A stretch of DNA of 52,103 nucleotides from CAYWHE01 sp964458125 (lineage in GTDB: Bacteria > Bacteroidota > Bacteroidia > AKYH767-A > OLB10), in contig CAYWHE010000001.1 in NCBI GenBank assembly GCA_964458125.1, positions 1-52,103 of the forward strand. Direction: 5' to 3'. Numbering within the stretch: the first letter of the stretch is position 1; the number at the start of each line of letters is the position of its first letter. Positions 1 to 8,771 of the stretch are shown here, piece by piece. The translations under genes and the position numbers were made by a program. The notes under the pieces were generated by a model. That model had not been told where the DNA came from. It searched no databases and saw only the letters and a program-made list of their open reading frames with translations.

Positions 1-174
1 TATCCGGCAGAGACCGCTTATTTCAGACTAAAACATCAGCTGCAAGCGGGCATTTTAAAGGGCATATCCAATGACCTCCATAATAAGGAAAATGTCAGTA
101 TCAGCTTAAAAAAATTAAAAAGGCGAATCCTGGTTAAGCCTGGAGATGCCCAAGATGCCGTCCGTTTGAAATAA
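1..174 (+). CDS. C-terminal fragment of an unidentified protein
   Basis: The frame is open from the first base of the window to a TAA at 172-174, giving 57 residues of a protein whose start lies outside. The visible part is basic and hydrophilic: it has a run rich in Lys and Leu (KLKRRILVKPG) and no membrane segment or recognisable motif. The C-terminus lacks type IX sorting features. I do not recognise the family and assign no function. The gene is followed by about 127 bases before the M16 peptidase pair, so it need not be co-transcribed with them. Confidence 0.55.
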   Translation, partial: YPAETAYFRLKHQLQAGILKGISNDLHNKENVSISLKKLKRRILVKPGDAQDAVRLK

Positions 175-301
175 CCGGTTTTATCCATTTTTAGCTAACC
201 CTTTATGCGGAAACTGAAAACCCGGATCTTTAATCAGTTTTCCATCAACTGGCCGGTTGAAAATCCTGTTATCTTTACGGGCATAAAATTAATCCTGAGG
301 T
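175..301 (+). promoter_or_regulatory. Intergenic region with a weak possible promoter for the M16 pair
   Basis: No gene is seen here. At about 270-277 lies TATCTTTA, which differs in one base from the Bacteroidota -7 element TAnnTTTG and sits about 25 bases before the ATG at 302. No TTG was found at the expected -33 spacing, so this is a weak call. No clear terminator for the upstream gene was seen. Confidence 0.3.
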
Positions 302-1540
302 ATGCCTGCATTTGAAAAATTCAAACTCGAAAATGGACTAACTGTTATTGTAAACGAAGACACGACAACTCCCCTGGTGGCGATGAACATACTCTACCAG
401 GTGGGCGCCAGGGACGAGGATCCATCCCGCACCGGATTTGCCCATCTTTTTGAACACCTGATGTTCGGAGGTTCAGTCAACATTCCCGATTATGACAGGC
501 CCCTGCAACTGGCCGGGGCTGAAAACAATGCCTTTACCAACAATGATTTCACCAATTACTACCTGACCATTCCGGCTGCCAACCTGGAAACGGCCTTCTG
601 GCTGGAATCTGACCGCATGCTGAGCCTGGCTTTTACCGAAAAAAGTCTCGAAGTACAGCGACAGGTGGTGGTGGAGGAATTCAAACAGCGTTACCTGAAC
701 CAGCCATACGGGGATGTATGGCTGCTTCTCCGGCCGCTGGCCTACAAGGTGCATCCCTATCGCTGGGCAACCATCGGAAAAGAAATTTCCCATATTGAAG
801 AGGCATCCCTGGATGATGTCAAAAAGTTTTTCAGAAAATATTATTCGCCCAACAATGCCATCCTGAGCCTGAGCGGTAATATAAACCGGAAAAGGGCCGG
901 AGAACTGACTGAAAAATGGTTTGCTCCACTTCCGGCAGCATCTGCCTTCTCCCGGGATATTCCCCCGGAGCCTGAACAAACGGAGGCGCGCGTTCTGAAA
1001 GTGGAACGCGAGGTCTCCTACGATGTCATCTACAAAGCTTTTCATTGCTGCGCCCGCAACGACAGTGAATTTTATGCCACGGACCTTTTGTCTGATGTAT
1101 TATCCCGGGGTAAATCCTCCCGCCTTTTTCAGAAACTGGTCCGCGAGAAAAAACTTTTCACCGAAATCAGTGCCCACCTGACGGGGGACCTTGACAAAAG
1201 CCTGATGATTGTGGAAGGGAAACTGGTGCGGGGAACGGGCATGGAAGAGGCTGAAGCGGCAATTCTGGAAGAACTTGAAAACAGCAAGACGGTTCCGGCC
1301 ACCGACACCGAATTGCAGAAAGTGAAAAATAAGATCGAGTCTGAACTCGTATTTTCGGAAATGAGCATTGCCAACAAAGCGTTGAATCTCGCCTATTATG
1401 AAATGCTGGGTGATGCTGCTGAAGCCAACCGGCAGGTGGCGCATTACCGGCAGGTGACCGCATCACAGATTTCATCACTGGCCCGCAATCTTTTTGTACC
1501 GGAAAATTGTTCCACGCTTTATTATCATGCTAAAAACTGA
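302..1540 (+). CDS. M16 family zinc metallopeptidase (catalytic partner)
   Basis: This is a 412-residue insulinase/processing-peptidase-like protein. The inverted zinc motif HxxEH is present as H48-L-F-E51-H52, where the two His bind zinc and the first Glu is the catalytic base. The downstream acidic ligand expected in M16 lies in the VVVEEF stretch near residues 122-127. N-terminal and C-terminal M16 domains of about 200 residues each are recognisable, the usual length for the small M16B class. No signal peptide is evident from this start, so the protein may be cytoplasmic or the true N-terminus may differ. The stop overlaps the start of the next gene (TGATG), which implies translational coupling to a second, motif-less M16 protein. 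Such pairs form heterodimers in other bacteria and in mitochondria. Substrate is unknown. Confidence 0.9.
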   Translation: MPAFEKFKLENGLTVIVNEDTTTPLVAMNILYQVGARDEDPSRTGFAHLFEHLMFGGSVNIPDYDRPLQLAGAENNAFTNNDFTNYYLTIPAANLETAFWLESDRMLSLAFTEKSLEVQRQVVVEEFKQRYLNQPYGDVWLLLRPLAYKVHPYRWATIGKEISHIEEASLDDVKKFFRKYYSPNNAILSLSGNINRKRAGELTEKWFAPLPAASAFSRDIPPEPEQTEARVLKVEREVSYDVIYKAFHCCARNDSEFYATDLLSDVLSRGKSSRLFQKLVREKKLFTEISAHLTGDLDKSLMIVEGKLVRGTGMEEAEAAILEELENSKTVPATDTELQKVKNKIESELVFSEMSIANKALNLAYYEMLGDAAEANRQVAHYRQVTASQISSLARNLFVPENCSTLYYHAKN

Positions 1541-2832
1541 TGCAGCATATGACCCTTAACCGAACACAGGCCCCGGACTTTGAAATACCTGAAAAAATAA
1601 ACATCCCCGAAGCAGAAAGGTTACCCCTATCCAATAACATCCCCTGTTTTACCATTCATTCTCCCTACCAGGATGTGTTAAGGGTGGAATTTATTTTTGA
1701 TGCGGGTACCTGCTTTGAAACCAAACGAGTGGTTGCCAGCGCCACCAATGACCTTTGCGATGACGGAACCATACACCATTCCGCCAGGGCCATAGCCGAA
1801 CATTTCGACTTTTACGGCGGCAGCATTCAGACCGAAAACGGGCATGACAAGGCATCGATCACCTTGTATACCCTGGGAAAATTCCTGAAAGACACCCTTC
1901 CCATGTTGATGGAAATCATCCAGGAACCCGCATATCCTGAAGAAGAACTGAAAGACTACCAGACCCGGAACAGGCAACACCTGGCCAGCAGCAACAAAAA
2001 GGTAGGTTTCGTGGCCCGGAAACTGTTCACACAAAACCTTTTTGGGGCTGATCATCCGTATGGATATATGGTGCTTGAAGAGGATTATATAAACCTGAAA
2101 AGGCAGGATTTGCTTGGCTTTCAGAAGAAATGGTACAAGGATGGCAACCTTTCTGTCGTGATCTCGGGCAATTTGTCGGATCAAACCAAAAGGACCCTGC
2201 AGGAGATTATTGGAAACACGGGCCGGCTCCCGGTTGATAAAAAAATGGCCGGTCATGCAACTCCTGATCAGCTTCCTTCGTCACCATTGTATTCGGAGCG
2301 TGCTGATGCACTTCAGTCGGCCATCCGCGTGGGCAGAAGATTATTCAATAAAACGCATCCTGATTTTGCGGGAATGAGTATTGTGAGTACCATCCTTGGC
2401 GGATATTTTGGTTCCCGGCTCATGTCCAACATCAGGGAAGACAAAGGTTACACCTATGGTATAGGTTCTTCGCTGGTTTCCATGTTGCAGGATGGATATT
2501 TCTTTATAGCCACCGAGGTGGGCGTAGAAGTGACCTTGGCTACGCTGCATGAAATTTATTTTGAAATCAATCGTATGTGCCAGGAACCCGTCGGTGAAGA
2601 GGAATTGAAAATTGTTAAAAATTACCTGACCGGTTCCTTTCTCCGGAGTATTGATGGGCCATTTGCACTGGCGGATAAATGGAAGGGGATTTATTTCTAT
2701 GGTTTGGGTTATGACTATTACAGGCGTTACCTGGAAACCATCCGGACCATCACCCCGGAAATGATTCAAAACTTGAGCAATAAGTATCTGAATAAGAATG
2801 AGTTAACTGAAGTTGTGGTAGGAAAAAAATAA
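1540..2832 (+). CDS. M16 family peptidase-like protein (non-catalytic partner)
   Basis: This 430-residue protein has the M16 fold signature but lacks HxxEH. The corresponding N-terminal region reads around AEHFDFYGGS, with no zinc motif. It retains the C-terminal M16 motif (REDKGYTYGIGSS), whose Arg and Tyr help bind substrate in active M16 dimers. This division of labour, with one subunit carrying zinc and the other completing the substrate pocket, is known for mitochondrial processing peptidase and for paired bacterial M16B proteins. The start ATG lies within the stop of the upstream catalytic gene (one-base overlap), so equimolar production is likely. There is an alternative ATG three codons in. 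The gene is followed by the promoter of the large surface-protein gene. Confidence 0.88.
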   Translation: MQHMTLNRTQAPDFEIPEKINIPEAERLPLSNNIPCFTIHSPYQDVLRVEFIFDAGTCFETKRVVASATNDLCDDGTIHHSARAIAEHFDFYGGSIQTENGHDKASITLYTLGKFLKDTLPMLMEIIQEPAYPEEELKDYQTRNRQHLASSNKKVGFVARKLFTQNLFGADHPYGYMVLEEDYINLKRQDLLGFQKKWYKDGNLSVVISGNLSDQTKRTLQEIIGNTGRLPVDKKMAGHATPDQLPSSPLYSERADALQSAIRVGRRLFNKTHPDFAGMSIVSTILGGYFGSRLMSNIREDKGYTYGIGSSLVSMLQDGYFFIATEVGVEVTLATLHEIYFEINRMCQEPVGEEELKIVKNYLTGSFLRSIDGPFALADKWKGIYFYGLGYDYYRRYLETIRTITPEMIQNLSNKYLNKNELTEVVVGKK

Positions 2833-2863
2833 TTGCTTTGTGACATTAAAAACCTTATTTTTG
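2833..2863 (+). promoter_or_regulatory. Bacteroidota-type promoter for the giant surface protein gene
   Basis: TTG at about 2833-2835, a 20-base spacer, then TATTTTTG at about 2856-2863. This fits the phylum's -33 TTG and -7 TAnnTTTG consensus at the expected spacing. It lies directly after the stop of the second M16 gene and predicts a 5' leader of about 105 bases before the ATG at 2977. Confidence 0.7.
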
Positions 2864-2976
2864 CTGATGCCGTATTTTATGGATAGTCAGCAAGTAAAGT
2901 ACCGCACCTGTGATTGAATTTATTCAGTCATTGAATTTTAGAACACTAACTATAAAACCATTTTAAGGTAACCTGC

Positions 2977-5900
2977 ATGAAAAAGATTCTGACCATCATT
3001 CTGCTTTTTTCATTGTCTTTTCAAGTCCGGGCTTCCCACCTGATGGGTGGGGAAATCACCTGGGTATGTCAACCGAACGGACAGTTTGTTTTTACCATGA
3101 TTCTTTACCGGGATTGCAGCGGAATACCTATTCCAACCGGTGCCCAATCCCTGGAGGTTTATGGTAATCCCCTGATGACTTCCCTATCCCTGCCCAACTG
3201 GTCTACAACGGACATCACTTATTGCCAGCCACAATATAACTGCAACAATGCACCTCCCGGCGCAACGGAACAGGGAGTTTATGTTTCCAATCCAATTACA
3301 CTCAATGGCGTACCCCCGGCAGGCGGGTGGACCTTTGTATGGCACTCCTGCTGCAGGAATGCTGCGTTGGATAATGTGAACGCAGCCGGATTTTCATTAC
3401 GTGCCACCATGTTTCCATACAACGGTCAAAATGTCAATCCCTGCTTTGACAGTTCACCAGCATTTGCCGAGCGTCCGAACACGGTTCTCTGCACAGGTTT
3501 CCCGTTTAAATATAATCATGTGGCCATTGACCCGGAAATGGACTCCCTTGTATATGCCTGGGGACAACCCCTGGAGGAACCCACCAATACGCCCCCCGCA
3601 GCATGGAATCCTGGAACAAACCCATCCTACACCACCTATAACCCGCCCTATTCCGTTGCCAATCCACTTCCATTTAATGCTCCGAACGTGGGAGCAACCA
3701 TCAATCCGTTTAACGGAGAAATCAATTATGCCTGCTATATAGGTGGTAATTTTCTGACCTGTACCAAGGTTACCGCTTATAAATGCGGACAGAAAGTGGC
3801 TGAAATTTTCCGGGAAATCCAGATTGTGATGCTTGGGAATTGTCCTTTGACTTTCACCGGTACTCCGAATGCACCGCCCGTGGTTGATCCGCCATTCCAG
3901 GATTCCACAGGCGCCTTCACCCAATACAATGATACCGTTTATGCAGGTGATACGGTACGTTTTTTTCTGAATGCACATGACTTCGACTTTGTCGTGGTTA
4001 ACGGTGTCCCTCAGCTTCAGAGCCTTGATGTTATGGGCTATAGCGGGCAGTTTGGAGCCGGGTTCACAAACCCGAATGCCGGATGCCTCATCCCCCCCTG
4101 TGCGACTACCTCGCCCGCCCTGCCAAGCGTCGGTAACATTGCCGGATCCAATATTGCCTTCACCTGGCCCACGACCTGTGATCACGTGATCGGATTCAAC
4201 CAGGGGTGTGTGAAATTGTCCAATACTTACACCTTCTTTTTCAGGAACCAGGACAACTTCTGTCCTGCTCCCCAGATCGCTTACAGTACCATTACCATCA
4301 CGGTGCTGGCTCCTCCGGCCATTGACTCCTCCCAGATCCGCTGTACGGCCGTTGGCCTGGCGGGTGATGTGACCCTGACCTGGGCCAAAGCCTACGATAA
4401 AAAAACACCCAACGATACCGCGGCCTCTTTCTATTGTTACCAGATCTGGAGGGCTCCAGCTGCAGCAGGACCGTATACACTCATTGACAGCATTTTCAAT
4501 ATCAATACCACCAGCTATACCGATAATGCAGTCAACGGACAAACCGGCCGCTACTGGTATTATTCCCGGACCCGCTATGGTTGCGATGGTGACTGGAAAA
4601 CAGGAAACACCGACTCCGTTTCGACCATCCTGCTGAATGTATCAAGCGTCACACCTGGTATTGCCCAGCTGAACTGGAATGCCATTCACACCCCCTTGTT
4701 CAGCAGTTCCCTGCCGCATTACAAAATTTACAGGGAGTCTCCGCCAACCGTGTGGACCCTGATCGATTCCACCACCTCCTTATCGTATATTGATACAGTT
4801 AGCATTATCTGCAACGATTCGATCAACTACCGCGTACAGATTGAGGATTCCATCGGCTGCACCTCGGTCTCGTCAATTGATGGCATCCGTTTTTCCATTG
4901 CTCCACAGCCAGATCCGCCCTCCCTGCGCTGCATTGCCGTACAGGTAAACGGGAGCCAGACACTGACCTGGGTGCCTCCCGTGGATACAGCCGTGCAATA
5001 TGACGGGTACTTTATCTACCATGCCAACGGTGCCGTTTACACGTTGCACGACAGCCTGTTCAATTACAGCACGCTTACTTATAACGACAACTCCCTGAAT
5101 GCCAACAACAATTCAGTCGGGCATTTCCTGACCACCCGGTCAGCCTGCGGACCGGCCTATTCCATTAACGGGGATACGTTGAAGAGCATATATCTCCAGG
5201 TGAATAATGTCGGCGGCAATGCCAGCCTTTCATGGAACGCCATGCGTACACCCAAACTTCCTTCAGCCGGCAGCTATTACCGGATATTCAAAGAATACCC
5301 TGCCGGATCCTGGTCCCTGATCGATTCCACAAGCCTGCTCACCTACCTGGACTCCATTTATATCTGCAATGACAGCATCAATTACCGCATCGAATTACCG
5401 GACGCTTCCGGATGCATCTCTGTCTCCAACGTGGATGGGGCCAGGTTCATAGATAATTCCATTCCAGATCCTCCCGAGATCAGGTGTGTTGCCGTTGCCA
5501 CCAACGGTGACGTCACCATCAGCTGGAGTCCGCCGCAGGATACCGGACTGGACTTCAACAGTTACCACATCTATTACAGTCTGAATGCGGGTGGACCGTT
5601 TAATCTCATCGACAGTATTTTCAATTACAACCAGAGTTCTTATACGCATACTGTTACGGCAGCCAACGGGCAGTCGGTTTATTACCAGATGAAGACCCGC
5701 ACCGGTTGCGGAGTTCAGTATTCACCTGCTTCAGCCACTGCACGTTCCATTTACCTCACTGTAGGCGGAACAAACACCAGTATTGCAGCCCTGTCCTGGA
5801 ATGCGGTGCATACGCCAAACCTGCCAACATCTACAGGGACCTACAATATTTACCGGAAGGTGGCAACCGGTCCATGGGCGTTTAGGGCAAGTACCAACTC

Positions 5901-8568
5901 CTTATCGTTTAATGACTCTTTGGTCATTTGTATTGACAGCGTATTTTACCGTATTGAAATCGGGGATGCGCTTCCCTGTGTTTCTGTTTCCAATGTAAAC
6001 GGAAACCGTTTCGTGGACAATACCGTGCCGGCACCTCCTGCCATGCATTGCATTTCGGTATTGCCAAACGGTAATATTAACCTGACCTGGGTTCCGCCCA
6101 CGGATACGGCCCGCCAGTTTAACAGTTATCACATTTTCAGCAGCCTGAATGCCGCCGGTCCCTATATCAAGGTGGACAGTATTTTCAATTACAATGCCAC
6201 CACCTATACTGATATTACGGCCAATGGCAACGCCCAATCCGTATATTATTACCTGGAAACACGTTCCGGATGCGGGGTTCAGTACTCTTCAATTTCGGAA
6301 ATCCTGCAAAGCATCTACCTTCAGGTTGGCGGTGGCGGTACCTCTGTCGCTAACCTGAGCTGGAATGCCATTCACACGCCTAACCTGCCCAGTTCCACCG
6401 GTGTTTACAAGGTATTCCGGGAATATCCGGCCGGTACCTGGAACCAGATCGGATCAACTCCATCGCTCAGTTATGATGACAGCCTGCATTTGTGTACGGA
6501 TCGCGTCAATTACCGCGTGGAGATTTCCGATAACCTTCCCTGCGTTTCCGTTTCCAGCGTAAACGGGGATATCTTTGTAGACAATACCATTCCCGGCTCA
6601 CCCGAACCGCGCTGTGTTTCCGTATTAACCAACGGTGATGTGACCATTACCTGGCAGGCACCTGTTGATACCGGTCTCGACTTCAACAGCTATCATATTT
6701 ATACCAGCAATAATCCGGGAGGTCCATTTATTGAAATCGACAGTATTTTTGACTATGGAACCACCACCACGACTCATTTGGGCGCCAATGCAAATAACCA
6801 GTCGGTTTATTACATACTGAAAACACGCACCGGATGCGGGGTACAATATTCACCGGCTTCCGTGCTGATTCAAAGCATCAAACTCAACGTGACCAATCCA
6901 GGTAACGGAGTGGCCAATCTGAACTGGAATCCCACTCATAACCCACTGCTGCCAACAGCTTCGGCCACTTATGATGTGTATAAGGAATATCCTGCCGGAA
7001 CCTGGGCCAAGATTGCAACAGTGGGAGAACCCCATTATGAAGACTCCATCACCGTTTGTTCGGAAACCATTAATTACTATGTAGAAACCTTTGATAACCT
7101 GCCTTGCAACTCAGTTTCAAGCCGCGATGGCGACCTCTTCCAGGATATTATTCCTCCATCCATTCCCGTACTCGACACGGTTAGTGTTAACCCATACGAC
7201 AGCCTGGTTACCATTACCTGGAACCAGAATCCGTCCGGAGACACCAAAGGATATATTATATACCAGTTTAATGGTGTGACCTGGGATTCCGTTGGCGCCA
7301 CCACTTCCATCTCCGCCATCAGCCTGCTGAACCTTAATTCCCAGGCTGCCCAGGAATCCGAGATTTATGCCGTTGCCGCCTATGACAGCTGCGGCAACCT
7401 GAGTCCCCTAAGCGTTCAGCACAACACCATTTTCCTGCAGGTGCAGCTGAATAAGTGCAAAGGAGCCATAGACCTGGAATGGGTAGCCTATCAGAACATG
7501 GAAAGCGGTGTGGCCAAGTACAATATTTTTGCCAGTGAAAACGGAGGTCCATACCTGATGGTCGGGTCAACAGCCGGTAATGAAACAACCTTCTCGCATG
7601 GCCCGCTGACCAAGTATGCCACCTATTGTTATTTCGTACAGGCCGTCAGTACCAACGGACTTCATACTGCTTCTTCCAATATCGCTTGCGAATTTGCCGA
7701 TGTTTTACAGCTTCCTCTTTTCTCCTACCTGAAAAAGGTTACTGTTACCGGACCAAGGTCGGTATATGGGGAATGTTTTGTTGACACGGCCGCCGATGTA
7801 ACCTCTTACAGGCTCATGCGCTCGATGAAACTGGCAGGTCCTTACAGCACTGTTGCGCTGAGTTACGATACCCTGAACCCGGTGATCTCTTTCAACGATA
7901 CAACTCCAATAACAACCGAAACGGATTACTTCTATATCGTCATTACCACTAGTAATTGCGGTGTGGACGTGTACACCAGCAATATCGGCCATACCATTTA
8001 CCTGCAGGCCAAACCACAGGATAATTTTATCAATACCCTGGAATGGAATAATTATGAGGAATGGCTGGGTAAGGTTCAGCATTATAAAATTTACCGAAAG
8101 GTGGACAATGCACCGGTATTTGAACAGATTGCCGATGTACCATATGGCATCACCACCTATGTGGATCATATCCCTCAATTCTACATGGGAGAAGGAAATT
8201 TCTGCTATTATGTTGAAGCTTATGAAGGTGCCGGCAATGCGTTCGGATTCTCTGAAATCAGTGCATCCAATGAAGATTGCGCCATCCAGTCACCGCAATT
8301 GTATGTTCCAAATGCCTTTACCCCGGGAGGAAAAAATCCTGTCTTCTACCCTGTTAATATCTTTACGGATGAAAACAACAATTACTTCTTTTCCGTTTTC
8401 AACCGCTGGGGAGAAAAGATATTTGAAACCCATGATCCCAAACAGGGCTGGGATGGTAAATTCAACGGGACGCTCGCTCCCCAGGGTACCTATGTGTATT
8501 ATGTCCGGCTCTATGGTAACAGCGGGGAAAAACGTGAAAAGAAAGGCTGGGTAAACCTGATCCGGTAG
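2977..8568 (+). CDS. Giant secreted repeat protein with gliding-motility/T9SS type B C-terminal domain
   Basis: This is an 1863-residue exported protein. Residues 1-20 form a signal peptide ending RASHLMGG; an ASHLMGGE start after cleavage is common in large Bacteroidota surface proteins. Residues of roughly 20-450 form a Cys-rich N-terminal region. From about residue 455, five tandem units of about 188 residues follow, starting near 455, 651, 836, 1024 and 1212, with a degenerate sixth near 1403. Each unit looks like two fibronectin type III-like sandwiches, with a conserved RC(T/I/V)(A/S)V...TW opening and paired Cys in the second half (a disulphide is inferred). The last 85 or so residues (LYVPNAFTPGG ... 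FNRWGEKIFE ... GWDGKFNG ... GTYVYYV) match the CHU_C/gliding-motility C-terminal domain, which acts as a type B signal for the type IX secretion system. It is probably surface-anchored or released; an adhesin-like role is inferred from architecture only. It has its own promoter and terminator. Confidence 0.88.
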   Translation: MKKILTIILLFSLSFQVRASHLMGGEITWVCQPNGQFVFTMILYRDCSGIPIPTGAQSLEVYGNPLMTSLSLPNWSTTDITYCQPQYNCNNAPPGATEQGVYVSNPITLNGVPPAGGWTFVWHSCCRNAALDNVNAAGFSLRATMFPYNGQNVNPCFDSSPAFAERPNTVLCTGFPFKYNHVAIDPEMDSLVYAWGQPLEEPTNTPPAAWNPGTNPSYTTYNPPYSVANPLPFNAPNVGATINPFNGEINYACYIGGNFLTCTKVTAYKCGQKVAEIFREIQIVMLGNCPLTFTGTPNAPPVVDPPFQDSTGAFTQYNDTVYAGDTVRFFLNAHDFDFVVVNGVPQLQSLDVMGYSGQFGAGFTNPNAGCLIPPCATTSPALPSVGNIAGSNIAFTWPTTCDHVIGFNQGCVKLSNTYTFFFRNQDNFCPAPQIAYSTITITVLAPPAIDSSQIRCTAVGLAGDVTLTWAKAYDKKTPNDTAASFYCYQIWRAPAAAGPYTLIDSIFNINTTSYTDNAVNGQTGRYWYYSRTRYGCDGDWKTGNTDSVSTILLNVSSVTPGIAQLNWNAIHTPLFSSSLPHYKIYRESPPTVWTLIDSTTSLSYIDTVSIICNDSINYRVQIEDSIGCTSVSSIDGIRFSIAPQPDPPSLRCIAVQVNGSQTLTWVPPVDTAVQYDGYFIYHANGAVYTLHDSLFNYSTLTYNDNSLNANNNSVGHFLTTRSACGPAYSINGDTLKSIYLQVNNVGGNASLSWNAMRTPKLPSAGSYYRIFKEYPAGSWSLIDSTSLLTYLDSIYICNDSINYRIELPDASGCISVSNVDGARFIDNSIPDPPEIRCVAVATNGDVTISWSPPQDTGLDFNSYHIYYSLNAGGPFNLIDSIFNYNQSSYTHTVTAANGQSVYYQMKTRTGCGVQYSPASATARSIYLTVGGTNTSIAALSWNAVHTPNLPTSTGTYNIYRKVATGPWAFRASTNSLSFNDSLVICIDSVFYRIEIGDALPCVSVSNVNGNRFVDNTVPAPPAMHCISVLPNGNINLTWVPPTDTARQFNSYHIFSSLNAAGPYIKVDSIFNYNATTYTDITANGNAQSVYYYLETRSGCGVQYSSISEILQSIYLQVGGGGTSVANLSWNAIHTPNLPSSTGVYKVFREYPAGTWNQIGSTPSLSYDDSLHLCTDRVNYRVEISDNLPCVSVSSVNGDIFVDNTIPGSPEPRCVSVLTNGDVTITWQAPVDTGLDFNSYHIYTSNNPGGPFIEIDSIFDYGTTTTTHLGANANNQSVYYILKTRTGCGVQYSPASVLIQSIKLNVTNPGNGVANLNWNPTHNPLLPTASATYDVYKEYPAGTWAKIATVGEPHYEDSITVCSETINYYVETFDNLPCNSVSSRDGDLFQDIIPPSIPVLDTVSVNPYDSLVTITWNQNPSGDTKGYIIYQFNGVTWDSVGATTSISAISLLNLNSQAAQESEIYAVAAYDSCGNLSPLSVQHNTIFLQVQLNKCKGAIDLEWVAYQNMESGVAKYNIFASENGGPYLMVGSTAGNETTFSHGPLTKYATYCYFVQAVSTNGLHTASSNIACEFADVLQLPLFSYLKKVTVTGPRSVYGECFVDTAADVTSYRLMRSMKLAGPYSTVALSYDTLNPVISFNDTTPITTETDYFYIVITTSNCGVDVYTSNIGHTIYLQAKPQDNFINTLEWNNYEEWLGKVQHYKIYRKVDNAPVFEQIADVPYGITTYVDHIPQFYMGEGNFCYYVEAYEGAGNAFGFSEISASNEDCAIQSPQLYVPNAFTPGGKNPVFYPVNIFTDENNNYFFSVFNRWGEKIFETHDPKQGWDGKFNGTLAPQGTYVYYVRLYGNSGEKREKKGWVNLIR
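4339..7200 (+). repeat. Tandem coding repeats of about 564 bp (five units plus a diverged sixth)
   Basis: The repeat openings fall at about 4339, 4927, 5482, 6046, 6610 and 7186. The later spacings settle at about 564 bases (188 codons). At DNA level some segments are still close: the block coding QSVYY..KTRTGCGVQYSP near 5671 closely resembles the one near 6802. This implies fairly recent duplication or recombination between units. The stretch is a likely site of assembly collapse and of length variation between strains. Confidence 0.85.
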
Positions 8569-8587
8569 GCCATACGATCCGGATCAG
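8557..8587. repeat. Perfect 9-bp inverted repeat spanning the stop codon of the giant gene
   Basis: CTGATCCGG at about 8557-8565 and CCGGATCAG at 8579-8587 are exact reverse complements around a 13-base loop that contains the TAG stop. No T-run follows, so this is not itself an intrinsic terminator. It may protect the 3' end or slow ribosomes; that is inference. Confidence 0.55.
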
Positions 8588-8612
8588 TTAAATCCGGCAG
8601 ACCATTTATTAA

Positions 8613-8648
8613 ATGCACCCGTGGAAATTCCCGGGTGCATTTTTTTCT
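8613..8648 (+). terminator. Rho-independent terminator after the giant surface protein gene
   Basis: ATGCACCCG and CGGGTGCAT form a 9-bp stem around a short loop, followed by at least six T. It lies 45 bases after the stop and between two convergent genes. The reverse strand also has a short A/T flank, so it may serve the peroxidase gene as well. Confidence 0.88.
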
Positions 8649-8771
8649 TTGACATTCTTTTTTGGGAAAGCATACCTGTCCGGGCAAATCAGCCCTCCTC
8701 ATGCAACGGGCATCGATCCGTTAATTTTTCACAAACGGCCTGCAATGGGAATTCCCTTCGGGATTGAAAAA

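Noticed and set aside
3454..4542. 362-codon open frame on the minus strand inside the giant surface protein gene
   Set aside because: It is a shadow of the real gene: the plus-strand frame has signal peptide, repeats and sorting domain, while this one has no family features and no promoter.
4339..7200. Regular repeats considered as a CRISPR array
   Set aside because: Units are long, coding, in frame and diverged; there are no short identical repeats with unique spacers.
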